Shown: positions 24,401-36,609 of the stretch, piece by piece | How the letters are laid out: every line of letters starts with the position of its first letter | Numbering within the stretch: position 1 is the first letter of the stretch | NCBI RefSeq assembly: GCF_001949145.1 | Contig: NW_019091363.1 | Location: forward strand, 797,871-861,870 | Origin: Acanthaster planci | Taxonomy: Eukaryota; Echinodermata; Asteroidea; Valvatida; Acanthasteridae | DNA: 64,000 bases | Reading direction: 5' to 3' | The notes under the pieces: generated by a model | Told to the model about the DNA's origin: nothing | What the model saw: only the letters and a program-made list of their open reading frames with translations | Database searches by the model: none | Position numbers and translations under genes: made by a program

Positions 24401-27400
24401 AATTTGACAAGCACTAATCTCTTCTGTGTTCAAAACTGTGCTACCATGGAGAGCCCATGGGGTAAACAAATCTACAGTTTGATCAGCATCATCTGATCAA
24501 GCTTTAGGGTGATTTCCTCAAGAACAATCACACTATCTGACTTGCAGATCTTAGCTCATCACTGTTAAACATGCTTTCAAAGTGAACAAAGGGTATGTCC
24601 TCTGCATTCTGGCCTGCAGGTTGCAGCCAATTAGCATGCAGCCAATCAGCATACAGCAAATCAGCATGCAGCCAATCAGCACGCAATGATATAAAAATGG
24701 TAAGTTCTGGACAAATCTAGGTGTCATGAGGACCAAGGTGTGCTGTGCTCAATTGTATTGAACAATGTTCATTTAGAGGGCTCCAATAATAAATTAACGA
24801 CGTTTTGATGTGATGCTGCTACAATCCATCCATACTTTACCTAATGCAAAGTTTCAAATCTTTAAATCTCATTCTCTTCAAACAATGATGAAGTTTGGCT
24901 TTGTGTTTTTAAGACTTACAAGAGCAGTTAGTACAGTGAGTATCAGTGTAGCAATAGGAGGGACAGAGGGTAAGACAGCGTGGTTGTATTCTTGTACCAG
25001 ACCTCCGGTCATCGATGCTGCTTGATCTTGAAGACTTTCAGCAGACAATAGCTCCAGTCTCAAGCCTTTCAAACGGAGTAAAAATAAAACCAATACGGAG
25101 TAAGATGATGCATAACCTCAGTTGTCCAGTAGTAATAGATTGATGAGAATATATGAAAAAACATGACTATGCAATAACGAGCACAAGGGATCAGACTTTA
25201 TATTCGTTTGTGCCATAACAGATAGTTGGTCCTAACAAAACACTTCTCAGCATAAAGCAAAATGTACGGAATACAAGTGTCAGGCTATGAGCCGACGAGG
25301 ATGATGCAAGTACAGAGTAAGGTGTCTTTCACAGGCACTACTTGTACCTGCGACTGTGGCTGCCTTGTCTGCCACGTTGTAGAGAGCCCAAAAGTTAGGG
25401 GCCCAGTAGGAGTGGCATAGCCCTCGCTTGAAGGGGAAAAGCCGGGAGAGAACCTGAGGCAGCTGACCCTGGAAATCGATGCAAGAAACAGCAAAGAATA
25501 TTTAGACATGAACAGACACTTTTCCACGTAACAAAGGAACTGTAAACACTTTCTATTTACAAGGAAAGGAAAACCCTAAAAGAGATGGGCTTTTTTTGGA
25601 CCATCTCACTACTAGGGTTGGGGCCATGGAATCAGCCCATCCTTCATATCTCAACTGTCTCAAGCCTGATCTTATTGAAACTTAGCACAGGCACACAGCC
25701 ATTCATTTTGTGTACATCTGTGGTGTTTCAATTCAATCCAACACAGGGTTTTGTTGTAATGGTCATTTATAGTTCACTCATCACAGCCAGCATGAATTGA
25801 GCATGTTAGTAGGAATGGTTAACATTTTTGGCTGTCCTACTCAGAAAAATGGGGGATTCACAGCAACAGCATCTCTGTTTGTCATGAAAGAATAACTGCA
25901 TGTCATTACTGGAAAGCTCTTGAAGCAATCATTGAACGAGGGCCATCTTGACTGGCTACCCAACTGAAGGCTGACATGCTTCTCTCCTGTGCTACCTGTT
26001 ACCTGCCAATGCTATATGGTCATTACTGCAGTAATATTGGAAAAACTCTTGCAGGCTTGGTATAAACAATGCACTGCAACGACGTCTGTCAAAATGTCAA
26101 GGGGACAAAACTGACCCTCCCACTCCCAGCTTTTTTAGGATTACAGAACCGCTGGATTGAGAGTGTCGTCTTGTGTCCACGGTAACAGACCCGATTTTGG
26201 ACTTACCATTGCGATAAATGGGCCAAAAGACACTGCAAACACACTTATTACAATAGCACCGAGGGAGAAGAGCCTGGAAAAAGACAAGCTGGTCCACTGC
26301 ACCCCTCCATCTGCAGAGACAGAGACAGAACAGTTGTACTAGGATATGTGCTTGAAGGATAAATGTTATCATCAGATTCAAATTCACTCATTTCTTTTCT
26401 AGTTCTTGCAGGGCCTTTGGCCTGGTGAGGAGGAGGAGACTTTTATTGCAAAAAAGAAAGGTACGAGAGGAAACACGACCGGAATGAAATGCCCCTGAAA
26501 CAAGACATTATTCAACCTTGTTTCAAACTAGTTTTCTTAGGCTCTATCCAACAGTAAAAGCTACCTGTGTTCTTTGGCTCATTATGGATTTAATGGCAAG
26601 TGTTTACTTAACCCTAAAAGAGCGGGGCTTATTTTGGCCCATCTCACAGCCTCGGTCAATTTTTTGGAAACTTGGCATGTATGTAAAGACACTCCTTATC
26701 ATTACAGATGTGAAGTTTGAACTCAATCAGATATGTGCTTCCATTGTTACGGTCATTCGAAATTAAATGGTATATGCATGCAGGACGCGTGCGTTGAGCA
26801 CAGCAGTGGAATAAGTGTACATTTTTGGCTGACCTGTCTCAGAAAAATATGTACTACACAAGAACGGTATGTTCGATTTTCACAAACTTGGTGTCAAAAT
26901 GACCACGAAGAGTTACTCTAAAACTGCTGCGGGCTCAATTCCTGAAATAAAATGCACTGCCGGGATACTGGAAAAATGTTGAGGGAAATTCTGCCCCCCC
27001 CCGGCTCTTTTAGGGTTACTGCATCGTTGCACATGGTCTTTTAAACAAATCTGATCATTGGGTACCTTCGTTTGTCTACTCAGTAATGGTGGCCTAATAA
27101 AAACGTTACTATAACGGATATTAGTAAAGTACAGATGTACATATTGCTACCCTTGTTCATCGGGCCCATAAATATTCCTAAAAACCACACCATCTCAGCT
27201 TTTAGGGAGTATACATCTTGATGCTGCCATGAAAGGTGCAAATGGGTAATCAATCATAATACTCATCTCTGTCTTCAACAGGTACCCTGGGTCAAAAGAG
27301 GCAAGTGGGAGTAAAGTGACTTACCTGCGGACACAGCATGCAACCTGCTGCTGGATTCAAACCATGACTCTATGCGCAGGAGTTAGAAACTCTAGCCACT

Positions 27401-30400
27401 TGGCCACACGCCTCCTAAAAGACCCATAGCTCAATGTACACTGAAAGTTGCATTCCAAACCATGGAACAATTGATTTCTTGAGGATTCAAGACCATTTCT
27501 AGCAAAAAGGCTTAGGGGAAAAAAGGGCTACGAAAATTTCAAGAAAGTGGGCATTTCTTCATGCCTCCAATCAAACCAACAAAATTCCCAAAAAGCATAA
27601 GTATAACACAGCCCTTAATTACGAATGGTAAATGATGCAGTCTACGCACCTCTGTTGTTTCTTGTGAAACAGTAACATCTTAGCAGGTACACAAAGTAAG
27701 CTGGGGCGATGTACAAGTAAATGTGTTTGAAGTTGAGGAGAACGGCAAACCAAAAAGCGCCCTCAAGATTACGCCCCTGTGACAAGAAAAGGGCACGACA
27801 ACGACTTTTAACTGAAAATCTGGTTAAAGTAAGCCATTTGCGAGTTAAATTTGTATAAAATCTGTTGCACTGAGTTATCTGACTGTATATAGACATAACG
27901 ATTTGAATTCCCCAGACTTAAGACACTGTTGCTATACCTTGTGATTTGGGGCAAGCTCTGGAATGGACTGGTTCCTTTGTGCCCTTCTTATCCATTGAGA
28001 ACAGTGTATTGTTGCAAGGCATCTCTTATGTAACTAAGCAAAAGCTTTTAGTAAGGAGAATTCAAATTGTTATGTTCACGTGAATTTAAAGAACTCAGTG
28101 TACCAGATTTGGGTCAAAGTTAACTGGCAAAAGGCTTATTTGGCATTGAAGAGATGCAAACTTCAGATTGGGTGTTTTGCCTGATATCGTCCACTCAGTG
28201 TTAGCTGGAAAACTCCCCAGCTTACTTGTGCAAGACTCGAACCCTATGACCTCCTGTTAACCAGTGCAAATGTCTTACCAATCGACCATCAAGCTTGCCA
28301 GGGTCGGCTTGCCAGTCGGCTTGCCAGTTGGAGTTAGATGAGCACTAGGTACCGAGCCAAGCATTTTCTTAAAATGCAACACATTACATGTATATTTTCA
28401 AAGGCATTACAACAGGTCATGGGCTCGAGTCCCACTGAGTATGGAGTGAGCGACAAAACACTTGATGTATAAAAACATTGGAATACCATACTAGATCGTG
28501 GTCCTGTGAGGAAAGAGCACAAAACGGAGCTCTTGCAAAACATTGGAAATGAAATGACTTCAAGGACGGACAGGGAATCTTGGTCAATTCGACATACGTT
28601 ACCTCACTTATTCTTGCGAGGGACAGTAGCATCAGGCCGTACAGGAAACCGTTGTACTGGAAATGAATATCTGGCCACAAACGGTTGAGGAAGAATTTGA
28701 CAGGAAATTTCTGAAGTGCTCATGCTGGAGAGGGTTTGAGCATGTTTGCAGTTACAGCCTATATACGATGATGCGTAAACCACTCCTCAATTTTGCCTGG
28801 TAACATGTGCAAACAATACATCCCTGGGACCTCATCAATAAGTGGTTGATCAGTGATGGTAGACTGAACTTACTCGTTATTTTGTAACTGTATTTTAGAT
28901 GCTTCTTACATGTAGAGGTAAACTGGACTGAAAAGGAAATGACATTGAAAAACTCGGAACCAACTTATTTTCTAAATCAAACTATCAAACCCAACAGCCT
29001 TCCCAGAATATGAGGATACGATCCAACAGAATCAGGCCAAAGTTACCAACTAACAGAACAGCCAGTACAAACTGGGGCTTTTCCAACAGCTGTGCATATT
29101 CCCTCCGACCACACCTCTTGGCCAGAGAAGAACAGTACCTGCAGAGAGTGATCAGCAGAACGAATTGCTCAGAACTTTCCAGGTAGATAGGCGAGAAAAG
29201 GTATTAAAGATGCTAACTACCAGCAATCAAACATTTGTAAATGTTTGTTCCCCAAACAGAAAAGAACACTATAAGCTCTATACATTATAAATTGGCGCAA
29301 ATTTACAAAAGTGCACATGTAAACAAAGTGTGACATCATTATGTTATAGGTTTATTCTGTCCCACAAGATCTAATAATTTTCGGTATAATTAATGGGTTC
29401 TGGTAAGAAAGAATAAGAATACTACATGCTGTCATGATTTTAAAATGCAAATATAAATTCAATAAATTAGAAATTACACAATTTATGGAATTGGTCCTTT
29501 GAACAGTATTCCTGTGCTCATAATCTGTCATACTTATTTTTCATACATGTATGTGCAATTGTGCAATCACTTGCCATTGGAAGACATATATTCAAGATAC
29601 CATTCATTCAAAACCTTAAAGTAAAGGTTTGGACTGTCGGACACAGCTCAAAATTTTTTTGCCTGTCAACAAATTCTTGAGTCAAGCACTTGTTTCCCCC
29701 TTCAGTGTAAAAACCATGACCCAAATGGGATTTCAGAGCTATGGCTGGATCTAATTGTCAATACTTCTCTGTGTATTTCCAACGGAATGAAGACCAACCA
29801 CATCTCCAGACAACAGATTAAGATGCTGCCTAAGACATTCTATCAAGCTGTAAAAAGATATTTTCAGGCAAAGATATAAATGTGTCTCCCCAAGATCTTG
29901 GATTTTGTGTCTACACAAGCTATGGAAACATGAAATGACAGGCAAAGATTTTGTTGTGTAGATTTTGTGGTTCAGACTTTACACTTCACATGCAAGCATA
30001 TTAGCCTTCCTTTTCTGAGATTCTAGTAGACCTATCACAGAGTAATTGTTCATCTCTTTGTTCCCTTTGCGGACAAGCAAAGGCACTAAAGTAGGAACTC
30101 ACTCTTTGACTGCAAAGACAAACACAAAATCGGTGAGGATGACGGACAGCCTCTGAAAGACGACGGTGGCTTGGGTGGCATAGTTGAGATTGGCCACAAC
30201 TAACATGCCGGGGTCAAATTGCTGTGCTAACTGTGAAAGTGCAAACTCAAACCAGGCAAAGAATGGAGGATAGTCCAATGTCCATATGGAAGTGTCCTGT
30301 CATAAAAGATAGAGATCAAAATACAGACTAATAAAAAAGTGAAGATGTTGTGTGAGGGCACATGAGTGTTCCCAAGTCTGTGATTGAAAACAAAAAAACA

Positions 30401-33400
30401 ACTGCACAAAATCCAGGGCATTATTTATCAGGGGTGTGAGTGACCTCTTAAAATTAAAGCTGAAAACAGCTAGCACAAAGCTGAAATGTAAAAAGTTCCC
30501 ATACTTTTGAACAGACCAGGTGTACAAAAAAGCTGAAATTCAGGGTCAACATCTACAAAAAACACCTGAAATCAGCTAAAAAGCTGAATTCTCACACTGC
30601 TGATTCATACGGTCAAATTTGCAATTGAAGTCAGGAGGTATTTTGGCTGTGTCCGAAGCAATTTCTGTTGGCTTACAAAAACACCCACACATTAGTGAAA
30701 CAGCTATGGTTACTATGCTATCCCACCTACAGCTGAAATACCTATTTTATTGATACTTGATACATGTACTTGTATAACACGTAAGTTGAAAGACCTGAGA
30801 GGGTAATTTTCCAAACATTCTATAAAGGCAGACCTTTGGTGTATTTTGTTTGTGAGAGGATGATTTAATGCAATGATGTCCCATACTTCACAGTAGCAAA
30901 ATAATCTAGACTTGCTCAGTATCACGCAACAAAGAAAGTTTGTGTATTTTCTCTTCCAAGTTCTACATGCACGAAGGCCTTCATCAGGTCATCAGGGAAG
31001 GGGGAACTGCTCCCCATCTTTTAATAGACGGATCCACTGGGCCCCACCTCATGATCTTTCGACCAATCACAGCTGTGATGTTTGTCCAGCATGTGTGCGC
31101 AAAATACCCCATGCATACAGGTGTGTATAATGAACACTGCTGCATCTTACAATGTGGCATCAGAGAGAAGCAGGTGTTAAATTAATGGCCCTCATTTGTA
31201 ATGGGCGAGACTAAGAGGATCAGTCTATTACCACACTGTGCTATTCCATCCTCTGCTAGTTCACACCTGTATACATGAAATCAGTCAATTCCATCTCAGA
31301 CATCTGTGACTAACCTCATAGTACCACTTTGAAACGGGCAGGGAATGTGTGATTGCCAGCCAGTTTCGGTGAACCTCAAAATCAGTCGATCGGCTGTAAA
31401 AAAAAAAAAAAAAAGTCAAACATAAATGTCCAAACATTGCAACTGCAGGTGTATGGATAATGTGGACCGTTTGCTTACATTTCTCTTGTTATCGTTAGAT
31501 ACTGTACCTGTATTACTGTACTACTCATAACGTACGACCCAGAGTAAGTTATCTTTTCAGTGTTTCTAATAGGAAGTCTCTGTAAGTGTACATACATGTA
31601 TGTCAGACCCCATAAAGAAATACTGAGAAATGGTGTTTTAAGAAACACATATCCTGACAATGTTTGATTTGATTTAACTTGTTTTTTTTTGTAATGTAAT
31701 TTTTTTGTTGGTTTTAACATGTTAAAATTATATGCAGTGGCTGTTGACCTGTCTTCAGAGAGAATACAAGGATCTAACCTAGGTGACCATAAGCACAGCT
31801 CTAGTGATGCAGTTACATGTATGTACAAAGTCTAGGGAGAGTCAAGAATCTTTTACAAGTATTTCCTAGCAAAATTAGAAATATTTTTCAGTTCTAGATT
31901 TGTGTCTTTTCAACATTTCTGCAATGACTGATCTTTATTGAGGCCAAAGATTTAGGGTACTTGCAGAGCTCCAAGTCACTACTCCGTGTGACTAAGACAT
32001 CATGCTCCATAACTGCAGCCCAGTGCTGGTATGATAGGGTTGATGTTGTGAAAAGAGGGCTTTTGAGATTTGAGGGAAATTACGAGGGGAACTATGAGTG
32101 TTTGAACACATGACACATGGTGGATTCAAATTTGCATGGCTGGTTTATAAGTAAGAAAGTCACATTTTCTCACAATTTTAAAGAATTTAGACTACAATTC
32201 GAAATTTCTAAATACTAGACCCCTTGCACTGAGCCGGAGTCAGAGGTTATTCTTTGTTATTTTAATTTAATTAGAATGAACGCACAAAAGGTTTACTCGA
32301 TCAACAAGCCTTGGTTTCTCAGATTCTTGACTGGACATCGCTGCAAGGCATCATTATCCAGTTTGACTTCATGCCAGCGCCATGCAAGCATGAAATTAGG
32401 GTTGTGCTGTAAGATGTTTTCCTAGGACTATCTTCAATCTAGATGATGTTGGGTGGTGAACAAGATCATTGGGGAGCTTGTTCCAGTCTATAATCGTCTT
32501 TGGAAAAAAGCTTTGATATGCATGTGTACTGCACTACAAAGATGCACAACTTTGGTCATGTCTGCCTCGCTGTGGTCTTTCCACTAGAGTGATATAATAC
32601 AGGAGCAATTTCTTTATGAATGGAATGATAAGGTTGTGAGTCTACTGGTTTTTCTGCAATGTTGGAGGGATGGCCATTGGAGATTTTGCCGCATATCCGT
32701 AACACTTTTGTAGTCCCCTGTTACAAATCTTGCCACTTGTCTCTGCTTTATAAATCCCTGAAAGAAAGAAATGCCCTCTAGCATGATGTCATATGCAGGG
32801 GGTCTATATCATGGTCAGTGCAAAGAGTGTTGCCTTTGGTTTTGGGGAGTTGTTGCATTATTAATTTGGGACGAAGATATTCACAAACTTCGAAGTTTAA
32901 AGCTTGGCAGAGAAGGAGAATTCCTCCCAAAAACACCACGTTTTGTCACGTACGGACCATGCTTTGACTAATTTGCGAATATTAATGTTCTAGTATTGTC
33001 CAATCAAAATTACAACTTGCAGCTCATTCATCCCGCTTTGACCAGTCACGTTCATTTTTCGCCTGTAGCATGACTGGTGTCCTTAAAGAAGGCAATTAAG
33101 GGTGATTTGATCCTACAAATATTTGAAAACGTATTTGAAAATGTTTCTTGTATAATCTAACAATATGCATGCATCTGTGAGATGATGAGCAGATACATAA
33201 AAAACATTTAGTAGAAAAATGTAACTTAATTTTTGACTGGTTCACTCACCCCATAGGGTTTTGCATAAAATGCATTGCGTGTTTGTCATCCACACCAAGA
33301 ATCCATTGCGAACGTCGAAAAGGTTTATTGCAAACACTGCTGTAGGCCTACCTGACTCCTTTGGAATGACCAGTTTTACAAGATTAAAATGACAAAAAAA

Positions 33401-33553
33401 ACTATGGGGGGGGGCAAATATATAATCCCATGAAAACCATGTAAATAGTAGTAACTCCAGGAGTTGGAAAACTCACTATGCTGGTAGCAGTAGAATCTTC
33501 AACGCTGTGATTAACATCACCAAAGGACCAAAATACTCCATGGACGCCGCCAT
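21403..33553 (-). CDS. ALG8: ALG8: dolichyl-P-Glc:Glc1Man9GlcNAc2-PP-dolichol alpha-1,3-glucosyltransferase, 13 exons
   Basis: Coding exons: 33477-33553, 31315-31393, 30103-30296, 29020-29138, 28603-28670, 27650-27776, 26207-26310, 25348-25468, 24920-25065, 24183-24322, 23176-23273, 22329-22401, 21403-21661. All phases agree and the total is 1605 nt, giving 534 aa (the human protein has 526). Landmarks: [13 protein letters not shown] at the start, [18 protein letters not shown] (exon 2), [13 protein letters not shown] (exon 3), [17 protein letters not shown] (exons 4-5), [18 protein letters not shown] (exon 6), [20 protein letters not shown] (exon 8), [14 protein letters not shown] (exon 10), [18 protein letters not shown] (exon 13). 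It is an ER multispanning GT57-family enzyme, known to add the second glucose to the lipid-linked oligosaccharide before transfer to protein. The acidic pair in the luminal TLDYPP loop and the HVHEKA motif are intact. Exon 10 uses CTGAG|GTGGGT. No defects were seen. Confidence 0.95.
21858..22022. repeat. Partial copy of GGTTCATAC/TTCGCTTTCGCC foldback family, ALG8 intron 12
   Basis: Contains CTGGTTCATACTTGGC, GACGTCGGATCAAATA, GAATTTCGCTGAAAATATTTGGTAAT and TTCGCTTTCGCC. The same strings occur at 54240-54588. Confidence 0.6.
22490..22706. repeat. MITE with nearly perfect 39-bp terminal inverted repeats, ALG8 intron 11
   Basis: The left end GGGGCCAATTTCATAGAGCT continues to TTAAGCACAAAATTTGC. 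The right end is its reverse complement, with one mismatch by eye (GGGGCCC versus GGGGCCA). It is 217 bp and non-coding. TTAAGCA-type MITEs of this wording are widespread in marine invertebrate genomes as I remember them. No clear target duplication is visible. Confidence 0.9.
23760..23925 (-). repeat. tRNA-derived SINE-like element, ALG8 intron 10
   Basis: On the minus strand it has an A box TGGCCGAGTGG (23838-23848) and a B box GGTTCGAGTCC (23793-23803) at tRNA-like spacing, resembling a Leu/Ser-type tRNA body. The element is bracketed by GCTTACTC / GAGTAAGC and TTCACAGG/TTGTGAAT strings. The acceptor stem does not fold as a tRNA, so this is a SINE head and not a working tRNA gene. Confidence 0.75.
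24622..24681. repeat. Minisatellite, four 15-bp units
   Basis: Four head-to-tail units of TGCAGCCAATCAGCA with one to three changes each, in ALG8 intron 9. Each unit carries a CCAAT string (CAAAT in the third). Confidence 0.9.
25572..26143. repeat. CCCTAAAAGAG terminal-inverted-repeat element, ALG8 intron 7 (copy 2)
   Basis: Starts AACCCTAAAAGAGATGGGCT and ends AGCTTTTTTAGGATTA. The interior resembles the 26609-27018 copy (CATCTCAC, GAAACTT.GCA, TTTTTGGCTG.CC, CTCAGAAAAAT). It is 0.57 kb and non-coding. Confidence 0.75.
26609..27018. repeat. CCCTAAAAGAG terminal-inverted-repeat element, ALG8 intron 6 (copy 1)
   Basis: The ends TAACCCTAAAAGAGCGGGG and CCGGCTCTTTTAGGGTTA are inverted copies. 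It is 410 bp and non-coding. It and its relative at 25572-26143 flank ALG8 exon 7 in direct orientation. Confidence 0.85.
27340..27420. repeat. Degenerate tRNA-like sequence, ALG8 intron 6
   Basis: On the minus strand it resembles a tRNA body (TGGCCAAGTGG A-box-like, GGTTTGAATCC B-box-like). The opposing stems are not preserved, so it is probably an old SINE head. Confidence 0.45.
27829..28141. repeat. Element with ~110-bp terminal inverted repeats, ALG8 intron 5 (copy 1, uninterrupted)
   Basis: The left arm (AAGCCATTTGCGAGTTAAAT, then CATAACGATTTGAATTC) is the inverse of the right arm (GAATTCAAATTGTTATG, then AGTTAACTGGCAAAAGGCTT). A second, interrupted copy is at 52880-53446. Its left edge lies only about 52 nt from the exon 6 splice acceptor, so it forms part of the 3' end of the intron. 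Confidence 0.8.
28196..28330 (-). repeat. tRNA-derived SINE-like element, ALG8 intron 5
   Basis: The minus strand carries GGGTTCGAGTC (B box) and TGGTCGATTGG (A box) in the same layout as 23760-23925, followed by the same CTTGCCAGGGTC.GCTTG tail sequence. Confidence 0.65.
31394..33476 (-). other. ALG8 intron 1
   Basis: A 2.08-kb intron. It ends in a run of 17 T (A on the plus strand at 31398-31414), which serves as the polypyrimidine tract next to the acceptor. It holds the LINE relic at 32400-32770. Confidence 0.9.
32400..32770 (-). pseudogene. LINE reverse transcriptase C-terminal relic, ALG8 intron 1
   Basis: Minus-strand reading gives [32 protein letters not shown] and [19 protein letters not shown] in order. 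These are the usual wording of the C-terminal tail of LINE RTs (RRAARFV..DY, L.WP.L..RR, FFPRT..WN.LP). There is an internal stop. Its wording differs from the 7690-8360 relic, so it is a different family. Confidence 0.8.
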
Positions 33554-33557
33554 CTTG
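33545..33557 (-). promoter_or_regulatory. YY1-type motif over the ALG8 start codon
   Basis: The minus strand reads GCAAGATGGCGGC, in which the ATG is the ALG8 start codon. AAGATGGCGGC is the usual YY1/TSS-proximal motif of housekeeping genes, which suggests a very short 5' UTR. Confidence 0.5.
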
Positions 33558-33944
33558 CACAGTCTGGTCCACTTCCCGTACAAAACTCGCAGAAACTTTT
33601 AAACGTTCAGATACCATTCACTGGTATGCCGTCCGTCGTACAGCCGCCTCGGAATGGAATACACTGTGGCTACGAATTTGTTTTCCCGTCCATTCACGGG
33701 AAAGGTTTCTAGCCATAGGCCAACTGTTTCCAACAGCTGGCGCCATTTGCGAAAGTATGGTACCCGATTGGCACCGCTTTCTCACAAAAAAATTCATGTT
33801 TTCAAAAATAACGTACATCCCGGGGTCATGTACTTCTCCTCCACTTTTTGACCACTGGTGGGATATTGGATCATTTCCCCTAAACGTTTCGTGCCGAGAA
33901 AAAGCGGATTTGGATGAATTCTTTACCTTCACAACGACAGTGCG

Positions 33945-34080
33945 GCTTGCTGAATGGAGCGCCCTCACAGAGGACAGTCTTTGTTCCTATGTGAAATGCT
34001 TGAGTAGACTCTATAGTACTTTATTGTCATTTAAATTTAAATAACAAACAAGTCCTCTATCTGTGAGAGTGCTCCATGCA
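33945..34080. repeat. Short inverted-repeat element upstream of ALG8
   Basis: GCTGAATGGAGCGCCCTCAC with AGAGGAC.GTCTTTGTT is mirrored about 80 bp later by AACAAGTCCTCT and GTGAGAGTGCTCCATGCAGC. It is non-coding. Confidence 0.7.
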
Positions 34081-36364
34081 GCCCCTCTGTTGAAAAAAAG
34101 GGACAAACAGAACAAAAGCTTCTGAATATACCGTTTTAATGTAAGATTATCTGTATCATGACCAGTGCCTTCTGGTGTCATGTTATGTCCAGCAAATACC
34201 CCATGCAGCCCCCCTGCTTTTGCCCCCAGTTTCACGGCTGGGCAGTTTTTGTTACTGGTTACTTTTTATATTAAAATCATCTCTTATTCTTCCAAGTCCC
34301 CGGCACAGATATATGCCACTGGTTTGTCCGTCAGGGTTCTCAATTTAAACAGAAACATTTCCACACCGTGAACCGTTGTCCCACGAACAACATCCTCTTG
34401 GCTGAAAAGGTCACGTTTAAATTTAATGTTTAAAAGAGGATTTTTTCGGAATATTTAAGCAAATGGAAATGTCACACCAGATTTATTGATCAGAGGAGCC
34501 GAAATTTGCACAAAATTTCTGTGAATCTCAGCGCACATTGCATCTTTTCATAGGAGTATATAAAGGTCTTCAAAGCGAACTAACCCCAGTTTCCCGGTAT
34601 TTTACTGTAATGCATGCACTTCAATCAAAACATTTATGAAGTTGAATTAATGACACTGAAAAGATTATCATAATCCCAAAGGTAAAGTCTTTGAAAGGCC
34701 GCAGGGTCGGGGACAGGCTTTAATACTATTTTTATATTATATTATAGCCGTAATTACTAATGTTTTAAATTTATGGCCACAGAGGAATTTGGCCGCCGTC
34801 GGCAAAGCTAGTGATTATTATGAACTCATATACATGTACTTCACATGTAATCCAACATGCAGATGCTATTTTGTAACCTTGTTCTACACCAATTTAATAT
34901 ATTCAGGATTAAAAGCCCATTCTCCTTAGTCCAAATGTCGAATTTCAAATTACGAACAGGAAATATAACTATAATGACTTTCGAGGAAAGGTCAGAATAG
35001 AATATTGCATAGTTACAGGTACAATGCATTTCGGCGTTTTTCTAACGCTGCTGTCCCTGTGGTTCATGATACTCAGAGCTCGTCCAGTAAGCACATAACA
35101 TGATTATAAAATTCTTAGAAAGATTCTAAAATGTCTTGCACAAAACATAGAGTGATGATATTGTTACAATATCAATAAATTATCTTGATACTAAATAACT
35201 AATCCGTCATATTTTAAGAAGTTCTTGAAATGTAATTTTTAAATGTATGATTGATTAACGTTATTGAAAAACTCTTTTCTTTTTTGATGGAAAATATGTT
35301 AATAACATTGAAGAGAAAACGTTTAGTGAAATAATTCAACGTTATTTTTGCGATGTGTTAGTTTTCGTCCTGAGTGTAATATCTGTGTAATATCTTTACA
35401 ATGTTGTTCAAACATTGACATGTCAAAATAACATTTTTAGAAAATATCATCCAAACCTTTCATTGATTATACGAGAAATGTTTTCCTGGTGTAAGTGTGT
35501 GTGTTGGGAAGATAGAAATTGCAGGACTCATTTTACAGATTTTCAACCATATGATCCCATTTATTAAAATGAGATTCATGTTCCGATGAGCTTTTTCAGT
35601 TTCCGATAACAAACGAACAATTTTCTCTCACACAAAGAAAATTTTAAAATGTAAAAGGGTTTGCTTTAATTACAACCACAAAGTAAACGGGCGTTATCAA
35701 TTTCATATATGATGACGCCAAACAATTCCGATGTGTATCATCAGAAAATGTAGGCCAGTTGATCTCATTATTCAATTTTGCAAGATGGCATCTCAGAACT
35801 ACACGTATGGACCTCTTTTTGCGACGAAGTCAAACAGCGAACTATCCCGATCATTTGAATGTAAACTCGAACGTATATTTTAAAGGTTATTGTGTTTACT
35901 TAGCGCTCGCATATACTCCTAACATTCTGGAACATTCTGCCAGAATATTAGGTAAACTTGATTAACCTTAAACATTCTAGACCCGACAGGTTTATGCAGC
36001 ATTTCATTGGTCCCTAGGGGTTAGGGTTAAAGGTCATTTAATTTCTACAAACGGCAACAAGTATAATACCCTGAGCTCATCAGAACAAAAACCAGGAATA
36101 AACATTTTGATACTCTACTCTCTGCTTCTAAGTTAATATTGATTTACCTAGACGGCCCTTCGTCAAATACGGGCGATTAACCATAGGGCACCTCGAAGAA
36201 TTTGCAACTTGCTGACCAATCACAATGCGCGACATTGTGAAACGCTGGTATTATTGGCCAACTTCCTATATAGATGATCCAAACGTGAGCTTACTTCGAT
36301 AGTCCGTTGACGGCGTTGACTTGTTTCTTTCAGTTATACAAAATACTAATTTGTGTTCAACATT
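34081..36364. other. Intergenic stretch between ALG8 and MCT-B
   Basis: AT-rich, with no gene recognised. A GCAAGATGGC string at about 35781 opens a 32-codon frame (MASQNYTYG...) on the plus strand. No family and no convincing next exon were found. Confidence 0.45.
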
Positions 36365-36609
36365 NNNNNNNNNNNNNNNNNNNNNNNNNNNNNNNNNNNN
36401 NNNNNNNNNNNNNNNNNNNNNNNNNNNNNNNNNNNNNNNNNNNNNNNNNNNNNNNNNNNNNNNNNNNNNNNNNNNNNNNNNNNNNNNNNNNNNNNNNNNN
36501 NNNNNNNNNNNNNNNNNNNNNNNNNNNNNNNNNNNNNNNNNNNNNNNNNNNNNNNNNNNNNNNNNNNNNNNNNNNNNNNNNNNNNNNNNNNNNNNNNNNN
36601 NNNNNNNNN
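36365..36609. other. Assembly gap (245 N)
   Basis: Run of N. The homology between the 3' flanks of MCT-B and MCT-C begins immediately to its right, so the duplication border may lie inside the gap. Confidence 0.99.

Noticed and set aside
24622-24681. CRISPR-like array
   Set aside because: Units are head-to-tail without spacers and lie in an intron of an animal gene.
33618-33968. 116-codon minus-strand frame upstream of ALG8, as an ALG8 N-terminal extension or divergent gene
   Set aside because: The ALG8 start at 33553 already gives a full-length protein. This frame is not in phase with it, and its end falls in the inverted-repeat element.
35787-35885. MASQNYTYG... frame after a GCAAGATGGC string, as a possible first exon
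   Set aside because: Only 32 codons, no strong donor, and no following exon or family could be found.
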